DNA of 12,571 nt, from assembly GCA_030430125.1 (NCBI GenBank), contig JAUIGA010000050.1:1-12571 (forward strand), in the 5' to 3' direction. A model generated the notes under the pieces. The model was given only the letters and a program-made list of their open reading frames with translations, was not told the origin of the DNA and did no database searches. Numbering within the stretch: the stretch's first letter is position 1; the number at the start of each line of letters is the position of its first letter. This document shows positions 1 through 7,187 of this stretch, one piece after another. The stretch is from Chloroflexia bacterium. GTDB lineage: Bacteria; Chloroflexota; Chloroflexia; Thermomicrobiales; UBA6265. The position numbers were made by a program, and so were the translations under genes.

Positions 1-588
1 TTCATCCTGACATCGGTACTCATGGACGACGATGATTGTCGAGTGGCCGACTCGTTGCTGGAGCTCAGGCGAGAGCTGGTCTGGGAGGGGCACCCACTCA
101 TCGATGCCTTCCACGCGACTACGGACAAGCAGGCCGTACGTGACAGGGTTTTCGAACTGATCTCTCGGATGAATGTGCAAGTTGACGCCACGATCTTCGA
201 GAAGCGCAAGACGATTCCGGAAAGACAGGAGATGATCAGATTCTACAAGCTGGCCTGGTACGTGCATGCCAAGCATGTAATCTCGAAGAGTTGCGAGCGA
301 GATGACGAGCTCCTGGTGGTCGCGGCGTCCATCGGCACCCACAAGGAGCAGGTGGCGATTGGGAGTGCAATCCAGGACGTTGTCAATCAGTGTGGTCGCC
401 GAAATGACAACACAACGGTGACATACTGGCCAGCACTTTCAGACCCGTGCCTTCAAGTTGCGGACTATTGCTGTTGGGCTATTCAGAGGAAATGGGAACG
501 GGGCGACGATCGGTCATACGTGTTGATCGAGGATTTGATCGCGACCGAGAGGGATACCTTCGCAGTCAGTTCAAGGACGTACTACTGA
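1..588 (+). CDS. DUF3800 domain protein, 3' part (5' end outside window)
   Basis: The reading frame is open from base 1 (Phe-Ile-Leu-Thr-Ser-Val-Leu before the first Met at base 22), so the true start lies upstream and this is a partial gene with 195 visible residues. The C-terminal part, with DPCLQVADYCCWAIQRKWERGD followed by YVLI and a closing acidic stretch, matches what I know of the DUF3800 family. These proteins have a predicted RNase H-like fold and an N-terminal Asp-Glu-Ser-Gly motif, which would be beyond the left edge here. The function is unknown; DUF3800 genes are often found near mobile or defence genes. Base composition is about 53% GC in the lines I counted by eye, clearly below the neighbouring genes, which suggests recent transfer. 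It is the only plus-strand gene and converges with the sulfatase gene. Confidence 0.82.
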   Translation, partial: FILTSVLMDDDDCRVADSLLELRRELVWEGHPLIDAFHATTDKQAVRDRVFELISRMNVQVDATIFEKRKTIPERQEMIRFYKLAWYVHAKHVISKSCERDDELLVVAASIGTHKEQVAIGSAIQDVVNQCGRRNDNTTVTYWPALSDPCLQVADYCCWAIQRKWERGDDRSYVLIEDLIATERDTFAVSSRTYY

Positions 589-625
589 TCGAGCGGGGGA
601 ACCGGCTATCTCCCCGTGAAGGGAG

Positions 626-644
626 AAGAGGTCCCAGACCTCTT
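626..644. terminator. Short inverted repeat between convergent genes, possible terminator
   Basis: AAGAGGTC and GACCTCTT form a perfect 8-bp stem with a 3-base loop. It sits 37 bp after the DUF3800 stop and 129 bp beyond the sulfatase stop. No strong T-run follows on either strand (TTGTC on plus, CTCCCTTC on minus), so termination is plausible only from its position between convergent genes. The rest of 589-773 shows no ORF with coding character. Confidence 0.35.
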
Positions 645-773
645 GTCACCGGCCCGTTTCCATCCAGACTATAGCACTGACCCCATGTGCTGTAAACACC
701 GAAGTGGAGCATATGTTCGTTCATGGCGACAGCCCGCGGAGGTCGCTGGGCGACACCTTGCGAGGTCGAAGCC

Positions 774-2321
774 CTACGCCGGTGCACCCGCGGCGATCAG
801 CGCGTCGAGCGGCAACCGTTCGAATTGCTCGGCGGGCACGTCCAGCTCCTCCAGCCGCTTGTGCAGCAACCCAGCGAGCCGCTGCACCTGATCCGGGTGG
901 CGGTCGGCGATATTGGCCGCTTCATACGGGTCGGCGTCCAGATCGCTCAGCCAAACCCCCTGCTCCAATGGGGTCAGGTTCGCCGGGCGTCGCCCTCCCC
1001 CATCCGGCAGGCAGGTGTACGGACCGAGATCGTGCCCCATGAAGCGCGAAAGATGGTGCGAATACCAGTAGAGCGGCCGGTTTTCCGGCATCGGCGCGAC
1101 GTGCAGCGCCCAGGCGCCGTCGCTGACGGTCACGCCCTCCCCGAAGACGCCGCAGACGGCGACCTCATGCCCCGGCGCTTCGGAGTATGCAAGCAGCGGC
1201 AGCAGCGAGCGGCCGTGGAGCCCCGTCGGTACCGGCTCGCCCAGCGCTTCCAGGATCGTCGGGTAACAATCGACCAGCTGCACGATCTGGTCGCGGCGCT
1301 CGCCGTGGGCCAGCGTCGGGTGCGCGACGATCAGCGGGATTTGCGAGACCGGTGTGTGCAGGTGAGTCTGCCCCTTGCCGGTGCGCCGGCGCGAGCCGTT
1401 CCACGTCCCGTGATCGGTCGTGACGATGACGAGGGTGTTGTCCCACAGGTTGTGGCGATCCAGCACGTCAAGCACTCGACCCAGACTCTCATCGACGTGC
1501 ACCACATCGGCGGCGTAGAACGCCTGGATCTGCCTCACCTCGTCGTCCGAGAGTCCCGCCTCGTCGGTCAACGCGTAGGGCGCGACCGAGCGCCAGGTGT
1601 CGGCGTCATAGCCGCGCTCGTCGAACAACCGCACGAGGCGGTCGGGCGGGTCGCAGGGCTCGTGGGGCGGGAAGCTGTCGATGTGCAGGTAGAAATCCGG
1701 CCAGGTGTGGTTGCGCTCCAGCCAGTCCGCCGCCGCGCCGAAGGTCCGGGGCGGGAAGTAGGTCTCCTCGGACGGCGCATCCTGTCCCTGACGCAGCACC
1801 GCGACGTTGCGAAAGTGGCGCTCGCGCTTGGTGTGGCGCACGTCGTCCTGCCCGATGGGCACGTCGATCGGGTCGGTGTGCCACGCGTCGGCCTCGATGC
1901 CACGGATGAATTCGAAGCCGCTGAACCCCATGTGATAGTTGCCGGACCCTTGCTCCCAGAGGTGGAAGTGGTCGGTGACGAGATAGCTCACATGCCGGTC
2001 GAAATCATGCAGGGAATGGTTGGGCGGGCCGGAGATGCGGCGAGGCAGATCGTCGTCGTCATCTTCCAGCGGACCCCACCCGCGCCACGGGAACTCGAAA
2101 CGGCCGGTGTAGAGATCGCGCCGGGCGGGCATGCAGGGGTGCGAGCCGCACCACGCCTGGTCGAAGACGGTGCCGCGAGCGGCGAGGCGGTCGAGATTCG
2201 GCGTCGGCACGACCCAGTCCGGCTGGGTGGGATCGCCGAGGGCGCGGACGGGTTGCCCCTGGTGGTACGGGCCGCAGTGATCGCGGCGCAGGGTATCCGC
2301 GACGATGTGGATGACGTTCAC
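774..2321 (-). CDS. Sulfatase-family hydrolase (formylglycine type; possibly phosphonate monoester hydrolase-like), 515 aa
   Basis: This is a member of the alkaline-phosphatase superfamily sulfatase group, hydrolysing sulfate esters or phosphonate/phosphate esters. Visible motifs, numbered from the GTG start, are the N-terminal metal-site segment VNVIHIVADTLRRDHCGPY (Asp9), the formylglycine signature Cys-Met-Pro-Ala-Arg with Cys63, HIDSFPPHEP (His220), and TTDHG with Asp303-His304 followed by Gly-Lys-Gly (Lys316). The single N-terminal Asp and the Asp-His pair resemble phosphonate monoester hydrolases more than classical arylsulfatases, but this is tentative. No signal peptide or membrane segment is visible, so it should act in the cytoplasm. 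Cys63 would need a formylglycine-generating enzyme, not seen in the window. An ATG 33 bp upstream is in frame, but the GTG has GGAGG five bases before it and the homology begins there. It follows the beta-lactamase-fold gene after a 139-bp gap and may be the last gene of the importer operon. Confidence 0.87.
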   Translation of the reverse strand: MNVIHIVADTLRRDHCGPYHQGQPVRALGDPTQPDWVVPTPNLDRLAARGTVFDQAWCGSHPCMPARRDLYTGRFEFPWRGWGPLEDDDDDLPRRISGPPNHSLHDFDRHVSYLVTDHFHLWEQGSGNYHMGFSGFEFIRGIEADAWHTDPIDVPIGQDDVRHTKRERHFRNVAVLRQGQDAPSEETYFPPRTFGAAADWLERNHTWPDFYLHIDSFPPHEPCDPPDRLVRLFDERGYDADTWRSVAPYALTDEAGLSDDEVRQIQAFYAADVVHVDESLGRVLDVLDRHNLWDNTLVIVTTDHGTWNGSRRRTGKGQTHLHTPVSQIPLIVAHPTLAHGERRDQIVQLVDCYPTILEALGEPVPTGLHGRSLLPLLAYSEAPGHEVAVCGVFGEGVTVSDGAWALHVAPMPENRPLYWYSHHLSRFMGHDLGPYTCLPDGGGRRPANLTPLEQGVWLSDLDADPYEAANIADRHPDQVQRLAGLLHKRLEELDVPAEQFERLPLDALIAAGAPA

Positions 2322-2331
2322 GACTGCCTCC
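2319..2331 (-). promoter_or_regulatory. Shine-Dalgarno and GTG start of the sulfatase
   Basis: On the minus strand GGAGG (2327-2331) is followed by CAGTC and GTG (2319-2321). This ideal 5-base spacing, together with the conserved VNVIHIVAD start of sulfatases, favours GTG over the in-frame ATG at 2354. Confidence 0.75.
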
Positions 2332-2344
2332 GAAACGCGGTGCG

Positions 2345-2370
2345 GCGGGGACACCGGGCGGCATCCCCGC
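2345..2370 (-). other. 7-bp inverted repeat in the leader of the sulfatase
   Basis: GCGGGGA (2345-2351) and TCCCCGC (2364-2370) can pair around a 12-base loop. The hairpin would end 13 bases before the GGAGG of the sulfatase. No T-run follows, so a terminator is unlikely. A role in translation or none at all are both possible. The remaining gap up to 2460 shows no convincing promoter. Confidence 0.3.
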
Positions 2371-2460
2371 GAGATTCAGGTGTCGCGTCATCCTATCAGG
2401 GGGCGCACGGGTCAGGAACCCGCATCGCGGCGGAGCCTCACCACGCCGGGTCCCGCGGTG

Positions 2461-3411
2461 CTACGCGCCGTTCTCCTCGCTGGCATCGCCCTGCTCGCCG
2501 GTGAGGAAGTCCCAGACCCAGCGCGAGGCACGAGACATCCGGTCGACGACCTCCGGGATATCCCCCTGCCCCTTGCTCATGAAGGCGATGGCGTAGGTGA
2601 TCTCCGGCGAGTAGACGATACCGACGTCGTTCTTGATTCCCTTGAGGCTGCCGGTCTTGTGGGCCGTCTCGATATCCCGCCCTTCCGGCAGGCGTGCCGG
2701 GATGATCTGCCCGAAGTTCTGGTTCTTGAGGGTGCGAATGATGCCCTCGCGCGCCTCGGTCGAGATGCCCTCGCCGCGGTCGATGCAGGCCAACAGCCGG
2801 ATCATGTCCGCTGGCGTGCTGGTGTCGTTGCGCGCATCCGCCGCCAGCCCGACGTTGTCCGGCGCCGGCTCGTAGGTCTTGAGATATTCCTTGAGGAAGT
2901 GGTAGTCGACCTTCGGGTCGCTCGGGTCGACATCCGCCAGCGCCGAGAAAAGCTCGTGGATGTTCATGGGGAGGTGCGTCTGTTCCATCCCCAGCGTCTG
3001 CATGGTGCTGGCCAGGTTGTCCTTGCCGACGCGCTCGTAGATCAGGTCGGTGGCCCAGTTGTCCGAAACGATGATCATCAGCTCGGAGAGATCCCGGATG
3101 GTCGGCTGCAACCCATCGTCGAGGTGCTGGAAGACGCCGGATCCCGCCGTGCGGGTGGCGTGCCGGAGCGTCACCCGCTCGGTGAGGTCGATGGCCCCGG
3201 CATCCGCCTGGCGATAGAGCTCGTAGAGCATCGGCACCTTCAGGGTCGATGCCGTGGGGAAGACCTCGTCGTGGTTTCGGGTCAGGGTGCGCCCGCCGGG
3301 AAGCTCCTGCACCATCACGCCGACGGTGCCGCCCAGGTCGTCGAAGAACCCGTCCATAGCCTCGCTGAAGGTTGCCTGGTCCTGTTCGGGGGTGGTGATC
3401 GTCTCGGTCAT
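2461..3411 (-). CDS. Class A beta-lactamase-fold serine hydrolase without signal peptide, 316 aa
   Basis: The protein carries the motif set of class A beta-lactamases: Ser55-Thr-Leu-Lys58 (nucleophile Ser and general-base Lys), Ser116-Asp-Asn118, His-Lys252-Thr-Gly254, and a RNDTSTPADM stretch (194-203) that aligns with the region after the omega loop. It fits the beta-lactamase2-type family. The general-base Glu of the omega loop is uncertain: the nearest Glu-Pro (Glu181) is 15 residues before the conserved Asp196, whereas TEM has 13. The N-terminus (MTETITTPEQDQATFSEAMD) is polar with no signal peptide, odd for an enzyme normally exported to meet beta-lactams. The start at 3411 is chosen because AGGA precedes it by about 8 bases; the longer ORF to 3594 overlaps the permease. 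It begins 29 bp after the DppC stop, so it is very likely co-transcribed with the importer. It may cleave an imported amide or peptide, but true beta-lactamase activity cannot be claimed. Confidence 0.85.
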   Translation of the reverse strand: MTETITTPEQDQATFSEAMDGFFDDLGGTVGVMVQELPGGRTLTRNHDEVFPTASTLKVPMLYELYRQADAGAIDLTERVTLRHATRTAGSGVFQHLDDGLQPTIRDLSELMIIVSDNWATDLIYERVGKDNLASTMQTLGMEQTHLPMNIHELFSALADVDPSDPKVDYHFLKEYLKTYEPAPDNVGLAADARNDTSTPADMIRLLACIDRGEGISTEAREGIIRTLKNQNFGQIIPARLPEGRDIETAHKTGSLKGIKNDVGIVYSPEITYAIAFMSKGQGDIPEVVDRMSRASRWVWDFLTGEQGDASEENGA

Positions 3412-3440
3412 GGAGTTTTCCTGATTCCTTTCGGGGTGTA

Positions 3441-4346
3441 TTACCTGGTGAGTCGCGGGTCGAGCACATCGCGCAGGCCGTCGCCGAGCATGTTGATACC
3501 CAGCACGAAGACCGCGATGGCGATGCCCGGGAACACGGTGATCCACGGCGCCTGATACATGTAGGTACGACCGCCGGAGAGGATCGCCCCCCACTCCGGC
3601 TCGGGCGGCTGCGCGCCGAGCCCGATGAAGCTCAGCCCGGCCCCGGTGAGCAGCGCGCCACCGAAACGCAGGCTGGAGAGGATGATCAGCGGCGCAACGA
3701 CATTCGGCAAGATGTGCCGACCCATGATCCGGGCGTTGCTGACCCCGACCGACCGCGCCGCCTCGACATACACCTCCTGCCGGGCGCTCATCACCGAGCC
3801 GCGCACGATGCGCGCGTACGCCGGGATCGAAAGAAACCCGAGGGCGACGATCACGTTGTTCAGCGACGGTCCGAGGATCGCGACGACGGCAATAACGAAG
3901 AGGATATCCGGGAACGACAGCCAGATCTCGAGCAGCCGGCTGAGGATGGTGTCGATCCAGCCGCTGTAGTAGCCAGAGATCAACCCCAGCACGATCCCGC
4001 CGACGAAGGCGACCACCACCGAGACGATCCCAACCTGCACCGCGATCCGGGCGCCGTAGAGGATGCGGCTGAAGATGTCGCGGCCGAACTCGTCTGTCCC
4101 GAAGAAGTACTGGGCGCCTGGGGCGATGAACCGGTCGGCGGTGTTGACGAGGATCGGGTCGTGCGGGGCCAGCAGGTGGCCGAACGCGGCCAGGAACATG
4201 AGCAGCGCCAGCAGCAGCGCCCCGGTGATGCAGAGCGGGTTGCGCCGAAACCGCCGCCAGTACATCGCGCGCGGGGTACGCGCGGCATGGTTCAGGCCGG
4301 TGTCGGTGGTCGGCGCGTTGGCGAGCGAAGCGGTGGTCGAGCTCAT
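3441..4346 (-). CDS. Dipeptide/oligopeptide ABC importer permease, DppC-like, 301 aa
   Basis: This is an inner-membrane subunit of a peptide/nickel-type ABC importer. The protein has a polar N-terminus with the usual WRRFRRNPLCITGALLL entry into the first helix (about 38-58), the FGTDEFGRDIFSRILYGAR segment (82-100) typical of DppC/OppC, further helices at about 105-125 and 145-180, and the EAA loop EAARSVGVSNARIMG (195-209) that docks the ATPase, followed by the LSFIGLGAQPPEPEWG block. The length equals that of E. coli DppC (about 300). Its ATG overlaps the stop of the upstream permease by 4 bp (ATGA), so the two are translationally coupled. The substrate cannot be read from the permease. 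In this family the ATPases (DppD/DppF) usually follow, but here a serine hydrolase comes next. Confidence 0.95.
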   Translation of the reverse strand: MSSTTASLANAPTTDTGLNHAARTPRAMYWRRFRRNPLCITGALLLALLMFLAAFGHLLAPHDPILVNTADRFIAPGAQYFFGTDEFGRDIFSRILYGARIAVQVGIVSVVVAFVGGIVLGLISGYYSGWIDTILSRLLEIWLSFPDILFVIAVVAILGPSLNNVIVALGFLSIPAYARIVRGSVMSARQEVYVEAARSVGVSNARIMGRHILPNVVAPLIILSSLRFGGALLTGAGLSFIGLGAQPPEPEWGAILSGGRTYMYQAPWITVFPGIAIAVFVLGINMLGDGLRDVLDPRLTR

Positions 4347-5266
4347 GCGTAGTGAATCCTCGGATCGGCCCAGGCGTACAGGATATCGACGATGAGGTTG
4401 GTGAGGACGAAGCCGACGGTTACGAGCAGGACGGTCCCCTGCACGACCGGGAAGTCGCGCTGCAGGATGCTGTTCACGGCCAGCTGACCCACGCCCGGCC
4501 AGCCGAAGATGACCTCGGTGATGAACGCCCCGCCCAGCAGCGCGCCGAACTGAAGCCCGACGATGGTCATCACCGGCAACAGGGCGTTGCGCAGGGCGTG
4601 CACAAGGATCACCCGCCGCTCGCGCAGCCCCTTCGCCCGGCCGGTGCGGATGTAGTCCTGGCCGAGCGCTTCCAGCATGGCGCTGCGGGTGAGCCGGCTC
4701 TTGGTGGCGATGCTGGGCAGGGCCAGCGTCAGGGTCGGCAGCACCAGGTGTTGCCAGGTCCCCGCCCCGGCGACCGGAAGCCAGCCCAACCGGATCGAGA
4801 AGAACCAGATCATCAGCAGGGCCACCCAGAACGACGGCACGCTGAGCCCGGCGGTTGTGCCGACGAGCACGGCCATGTCGGTCGGCTTGCCCCGCCGGAC
4901 CGCCGCGAGGATGCCGGAGGTGATGCCCAGCACGGTGGAGAGACCGACCGCGCCGAAGGTCAGCATCAGCGTGTAGGGCAACCGGTCGCCGATCTCGACG
5001 AGGACCTCGCGATTGGTGCGGAGACTGGTGCCGAGGCTCCCTTCGGTCAGCAGGCGTTCGATGAATCGCCCGTACTGCACCCAGAACGGGTCGTCGAACC
5101 CCATCTCCTCACGAAGCGCGGCGATGGCGTCCGGTGACGCGTTCTCGCCGAGGATCGCGAGCGCGGGGTCACCCGGCACGAACTCGGTCATCGCGGCGAC
5201 GGCGATGGAGACGCCGATCAGCACGATGACCGCCTGGAACAAGCGGTTGATGATGTACCTGGCCAT
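4343..5266 (-). CDS. Dipeptide/oligopeptide ABC importer permease, DppB-like, 307 aa
   Basis: This is the partner transmembrane subunit of the DppC-like protein. The N-terminus MARYIINRLFQAVIVLIGVS starts the first helix directly, followed by FVPGDPALAILGENAS and EEMGFDDPFWVQYGRF, the extracytoplasmic stretch typical of DppB/NikB. An EAA-type loop (about 199-229, with GRAKGLRERRVILVHALRNAL) precedes the final helices. The length is close to NikB (about 314) and slightly shorter than E. coli DppB. The gene follows the substrate-binding protein after 53 bp, a gap filled largely by a strong hairpin. Its own Shine-Dalgarno is weak (GTGAG region), so expression may depend on the upstream message. 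Family assignment is firm; substrate is unknown. Confidence 0.95.
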   Translation of the reverse strand: MARYIINRLFQAVIVLIGVSIAVAAMTEFVPGDPALAILGENASPDAIAALREEMGFDDPFWVQYGRFIERLLTEGSLGTSLRTNREVLVEIGDRLPYTLMLTFGAVGLSTVLGITSGILAAVRRGKPTDMAVLVGTTAGLSVPSFWVALLMIWFFSIRLGWLPVAGAGTWQHLVLPTLTLALPSIATKSRLTRSAMLEALGQDYIRTGRAKGLRERRVILVHALRNALLPVMTIVGLQFGALLGGAFITEVIFGWPGVGQLAVNSILQRDFPVVQGTVLLVTVGFVLTNLIVDILYAWADPRIHYA

Positions 5267-5280
5267 GCGGACTCACGGGT

Positions 5281-5309
5281 GCCGGCATGCGGGAGTTCCG
5301 CACGCCGGC
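5281..5309 (-). other. Strong intercistronic hairpin between binding-protein and permease genes
   Basis: Arms 5281-5292 (GCCGGCATGCGG) and 5298-5309 (CCGCACGCCGGC) pair over 12 positions around a 5-base loop. The single A/C mismatch in plus-strand reading becomes a G-U pair in the minus-strand transcript, so the RNA stem is continuous. It begins 10 bases after the binding-protein stop and ends 14 bases before the permease ATG. No U-run follows, so it is more likely an mRNA-stabilising or partial-attenuation element, as known between malE and malF, than a full terminator. Confidence 0.6.
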
Positions 5310-5319
5310 GATGAAGGTG

Positions 5320-6993
5320 CTAGTCGTCGATCCAGGCGTCGTTGAGCAGCAGGCCACCGGTCGGGAAGACCTGTGCCCCCTGGACTCGCTTCGCCACGGC
5401 CAACTTGGTGATCGGCATGTACAGCGGCACCCAGGGGAGATCCTCCAGCAGGATCTTCTGTGCCTCCAGGTAGACCGCCATGCGGGCCTCCTGGTCCATC
5501 GTCTGTTGCCCCTCGACCAGCAGCGCGTCGAAATCGGGGTTGGAGTAGTGCACCCGGTTGGAAGTCTCCATCCGGTCCGTCGACAGGAACAGGTAGAGCA
5601 CGTCCGGGTCGCTCCAGCCCCAGCTGAGCAGCAGCATGTCGTGCTCGCCCTTCGGCGTGAAGTCGAGCAGCGCCGCGACCTCGAGCTGGTTGATTTCCAC
5701 CTCGATACCGGCGAGCCGCAGCTGCGCCTGGATCAGCGTCGCGAGCTGGCCGCTGGTGGTGGCGGTGGTGGTGTACAGCGACGGCGCGAGGCGCTCGCCA
5801 TCCTTCTCGCGGATGCCGTCGTCGCCCTCGACCCAGCCGGCCTCCTCCAGCAGTGCCTTCGCCGCCTCGACATCGTACTGCGGCGAGAGCTCGACCAGCG
5901 ACTCGTCGTAGCCCGGGACCGATGGCGGCAGCGGCGTGTAGGCCGGCTCGGCCAGCCCGCCCTCGAAGATGGTGTTGACGATCTCGTCACGATTGATGGC
6001 GTGGGCGATCGCCTTGCGCACGTTGGGATCGCTCATCAGCGGGCGGATGCGGGTGAGTCCCAGGTAGCCAAGCTCGGCATCGGTGGAGGTCAGGATCTCG
6101 TACTGGTCGTTGTTCTCGAATCGCGGCAGGTCGGTCGCGGTGAGCTCGGCGGCATCGACCTCGCCGGTCTCCAGCGACGCCACCTGGGCGAATGTCTCCG
6201 GAATGACCTTGAAGCTGAGCTCCTCGATGTAGGGCGCGCCCTGGTTCTCGAAGTATCCCTCGACCGCCACCGTCTCCGGGAACGATTCCAGGGTCACAAG
6301 TGAGCCAGTCTGCCAGTCCTTGAGCTTGAAGGCGTTGGTTCCCACCGGCTGGCGGCCGTAATCGTCGCCGGCGGCTTCGGTCGCTTCCGGGGCGAAGATG
6401 CCACCGTACCCGCCCGAGATCGCGTTGAAGAAGGCGGCGTTCGGCTCCTCGAAGATGAACTTGACCGTCAGCGGGTCGATCACCTCGACCGTGAGCGCCT
6501 GCGCCATCTCGTAGAGTGGGTTCTTGGCGCCGACCGCGGCGAGCCGCTCGAAGGTGTACTTCACCGCCTCGGCATCGCAGACGGAGCCATCGTGGAAGGT
6601 GACGCCGTCCTTCAGGACAAAGGTGAGCTCGAGATTGTCCTCGCTGATCTCCCAGGAATCGGCCAGCAGCCCCTTGAAGGTGAGATCGATGTCCTGATAG
6701 ACGAGCGAGCTGTAGATGGTGGTGAACACGGTCCACGCGGAACCGTTCGAGGTCATGTGCGGGTCGAGCGTCTCCGGGTCGGTGGTGACGGCGCGGGTCA
6801 TGGCACCACCCGGCTCCTGGGCTGCGGCGGTCATCGCCACCGCCGGCGTGGCCACACCCATCGCGCCGAGCATCATCGCGGTCGCGCGGGCGCTCAGCCC
6901 CAGCGCACCTGCGCGCTGCACGAACGCGCGTCGATCGAGCCGCCGATGTTCCAAATCTGACACGAGTTGCCGAATGGAGTCCTGATGAGTCAT
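5320..6993 (-). CDS. Family 5 extracytoplasmic substrate-binding protein of the importer (SBP1), Tat leader, 557 aa
   Basis: This protein captures the peptide-like ligand outside the cell for the adjacent permeases. The N-terminus has a charged region, then DRRAFVQRAGALGLSARAT, a twin-arginine-type motif, followed by a hydrophobic stretch ending near AMTAAAQE (about residue 55), so export by the Tat route is likely. The mature part is SBP_bac_5-like, with VTTDPETLDPHMTSN, ADSWEIS, DGVTFHDGS and VKYTFERL in the usual order, and ends GGLLLNDAWIDD. The length of 557 is normal for the family. The start at 6993 is preceded by AAGGG 8 bases away; the in-frame ATG at 7104 lies upstream of the predicted promoter and is rejected. 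A good promoter lies about 100 bp upstream. The binding protein is the first gene of the operon, followed by the hairpin and dppB-like gene. Confidence 0.95.
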   Translation of the reverse strand: MTHQDSIRQLVSDLEHRRLDRRAFVQRAGALGLSARATAMMLGAMGVATPAVAMTAAAQEPGGAMTRAVTTDPETLDPHMTSNGSAWTVFTTIYSSLVYQDIDLTFKGLLADSWEISEDNLELTFVLKDGVTFHDGSVCDAEAVKYTFERLAAVGAKNPLYEMAQALTVEVIDPLTVKFIFEEPNAAFFNAISGGYGGIFAPEATEAAGDDYGRQPVGTNAFKLKDWQTGSLVTLESFPETVAVEGYFENQGAPYIEELSFKVIPETFAQVASLETGEVDAAELTATDLPRFENNDQYEILTSTDAELGYLGLTRIRPLMSDPNVRKAIAHAINRDEIVNTIFEGGLAEPAYTPLPPSVPGYDESLVELSPQYDVEAAKALLEEAGWVEGDDGIREKDGERLAPSLYTTTATTSGQLATLIQAQLRLAGIEVEINQLEVAALLDFTPKGEHDMLLLSWGWSDPDVLYLFLSTDRMETSNRVHYSNPDFDALLVEGQQTMDQEARMAVYLEAQKILLEDLPWVPLYMPITKLAVAKRVQGAQVFPTGGLLLNDAWIDD

Positions 6994-7016
6994 GCGGTGA
7001 ACCCTTTCATGGAAAA

Positions 7017-7060
7017 CCCTGGTCCCTGTTCGCCCGTTCACGAGCATCGAGGGTCCAGGG
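7017..7060 (-). other. Inverted repeat in the SBP1 mRNA leader
   Basis: CCCTGGTCCC (7017-7026) and GGGTCCAGGG (7051-7060) pair at 9 of 10 positions around a 24-base loop, inside the expected untranslated leader and before the start codon. No T-run or known riboswitch consensus was recognised. It may affect message stability or be incidental. Confidence 0.35.
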
Positions 7061-7094
7061 ATCGCGACTGAACGATGAGCGCCAAATCCGGGTG

Positions 7095-7123
7095 AGCATA
7101 GCAACCGTGCTTGCGGGCGTCAA
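7095..7123 (-). promoter_or_regulatory. Sigma-70-type promoter of SBP1 operon
   Basis: On the minus strand a -35 TTGACG (7118-7123) and a -10 TATGCT (7095-7100) are separated by 17 bp, preceded at the -10 by GTTGC. The leader to the ATG at 6993 would be roughly 95 bases. Nearly the same promoter stands before SBP2, which strengthens the call. Confidence 0.72.
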
Positions 7124-7150
7124 CATCCATCGGGAGGCAGTGCACAAAAT

Positions 7151-7180
7151 CCCAGGGTTCCGGCACCCCGGAACCCTGGG
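7151..7180 (-). terminator. Intrinsic terminator of SBP2
   Basis: CCCAGGGTTCCGG (7151-7163) and CCGGAACCCTGGG (7168-7180) form a perfect 13-bp stem with a 4-base loop. In the minus-strand transcript it is followed by AUUUUGUG, a short U-tract. It lies 30 bp past the SBP2 stop, so SBP2 is probably a single-gene transcript separate from the SBP1 operon. Confidence 0.85.
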
Positions 7181-7187
7181 CGATGGC

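Noticed and set aside
2378..2422. Weak promoter-like pair TAGGAT and TTCCTG with a 5-bp stem before the sulfatase
   Set aside because: The -35 match is only two of six and the stem is short, so it is not separable from chance in GC-rich DNA.
723..2504. Long plus-strand ORF opposite the sulfatase
   Set aside because: It is the antisense shadow of a gene with clear sulfatase motifs; its translation is rich in Arg, Val and Asp with no domain, as expected in GC-rich DNA.
3412..3594. N-terminal extension of the beta-lactamase-fold protein
   Set aside because: It would overlap the DppC-like coding end by about 150 bp and adds an Arg-rich stretch, not a signal peptide.
6994..7104. N-terminal extension of SBP1 to an upstream ATG
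   Set aside because: The extension crosses the expected transcription start, lacks a ribosome-binding site and would bury the Tat leader; the same applies to SBP2 up to 8982.
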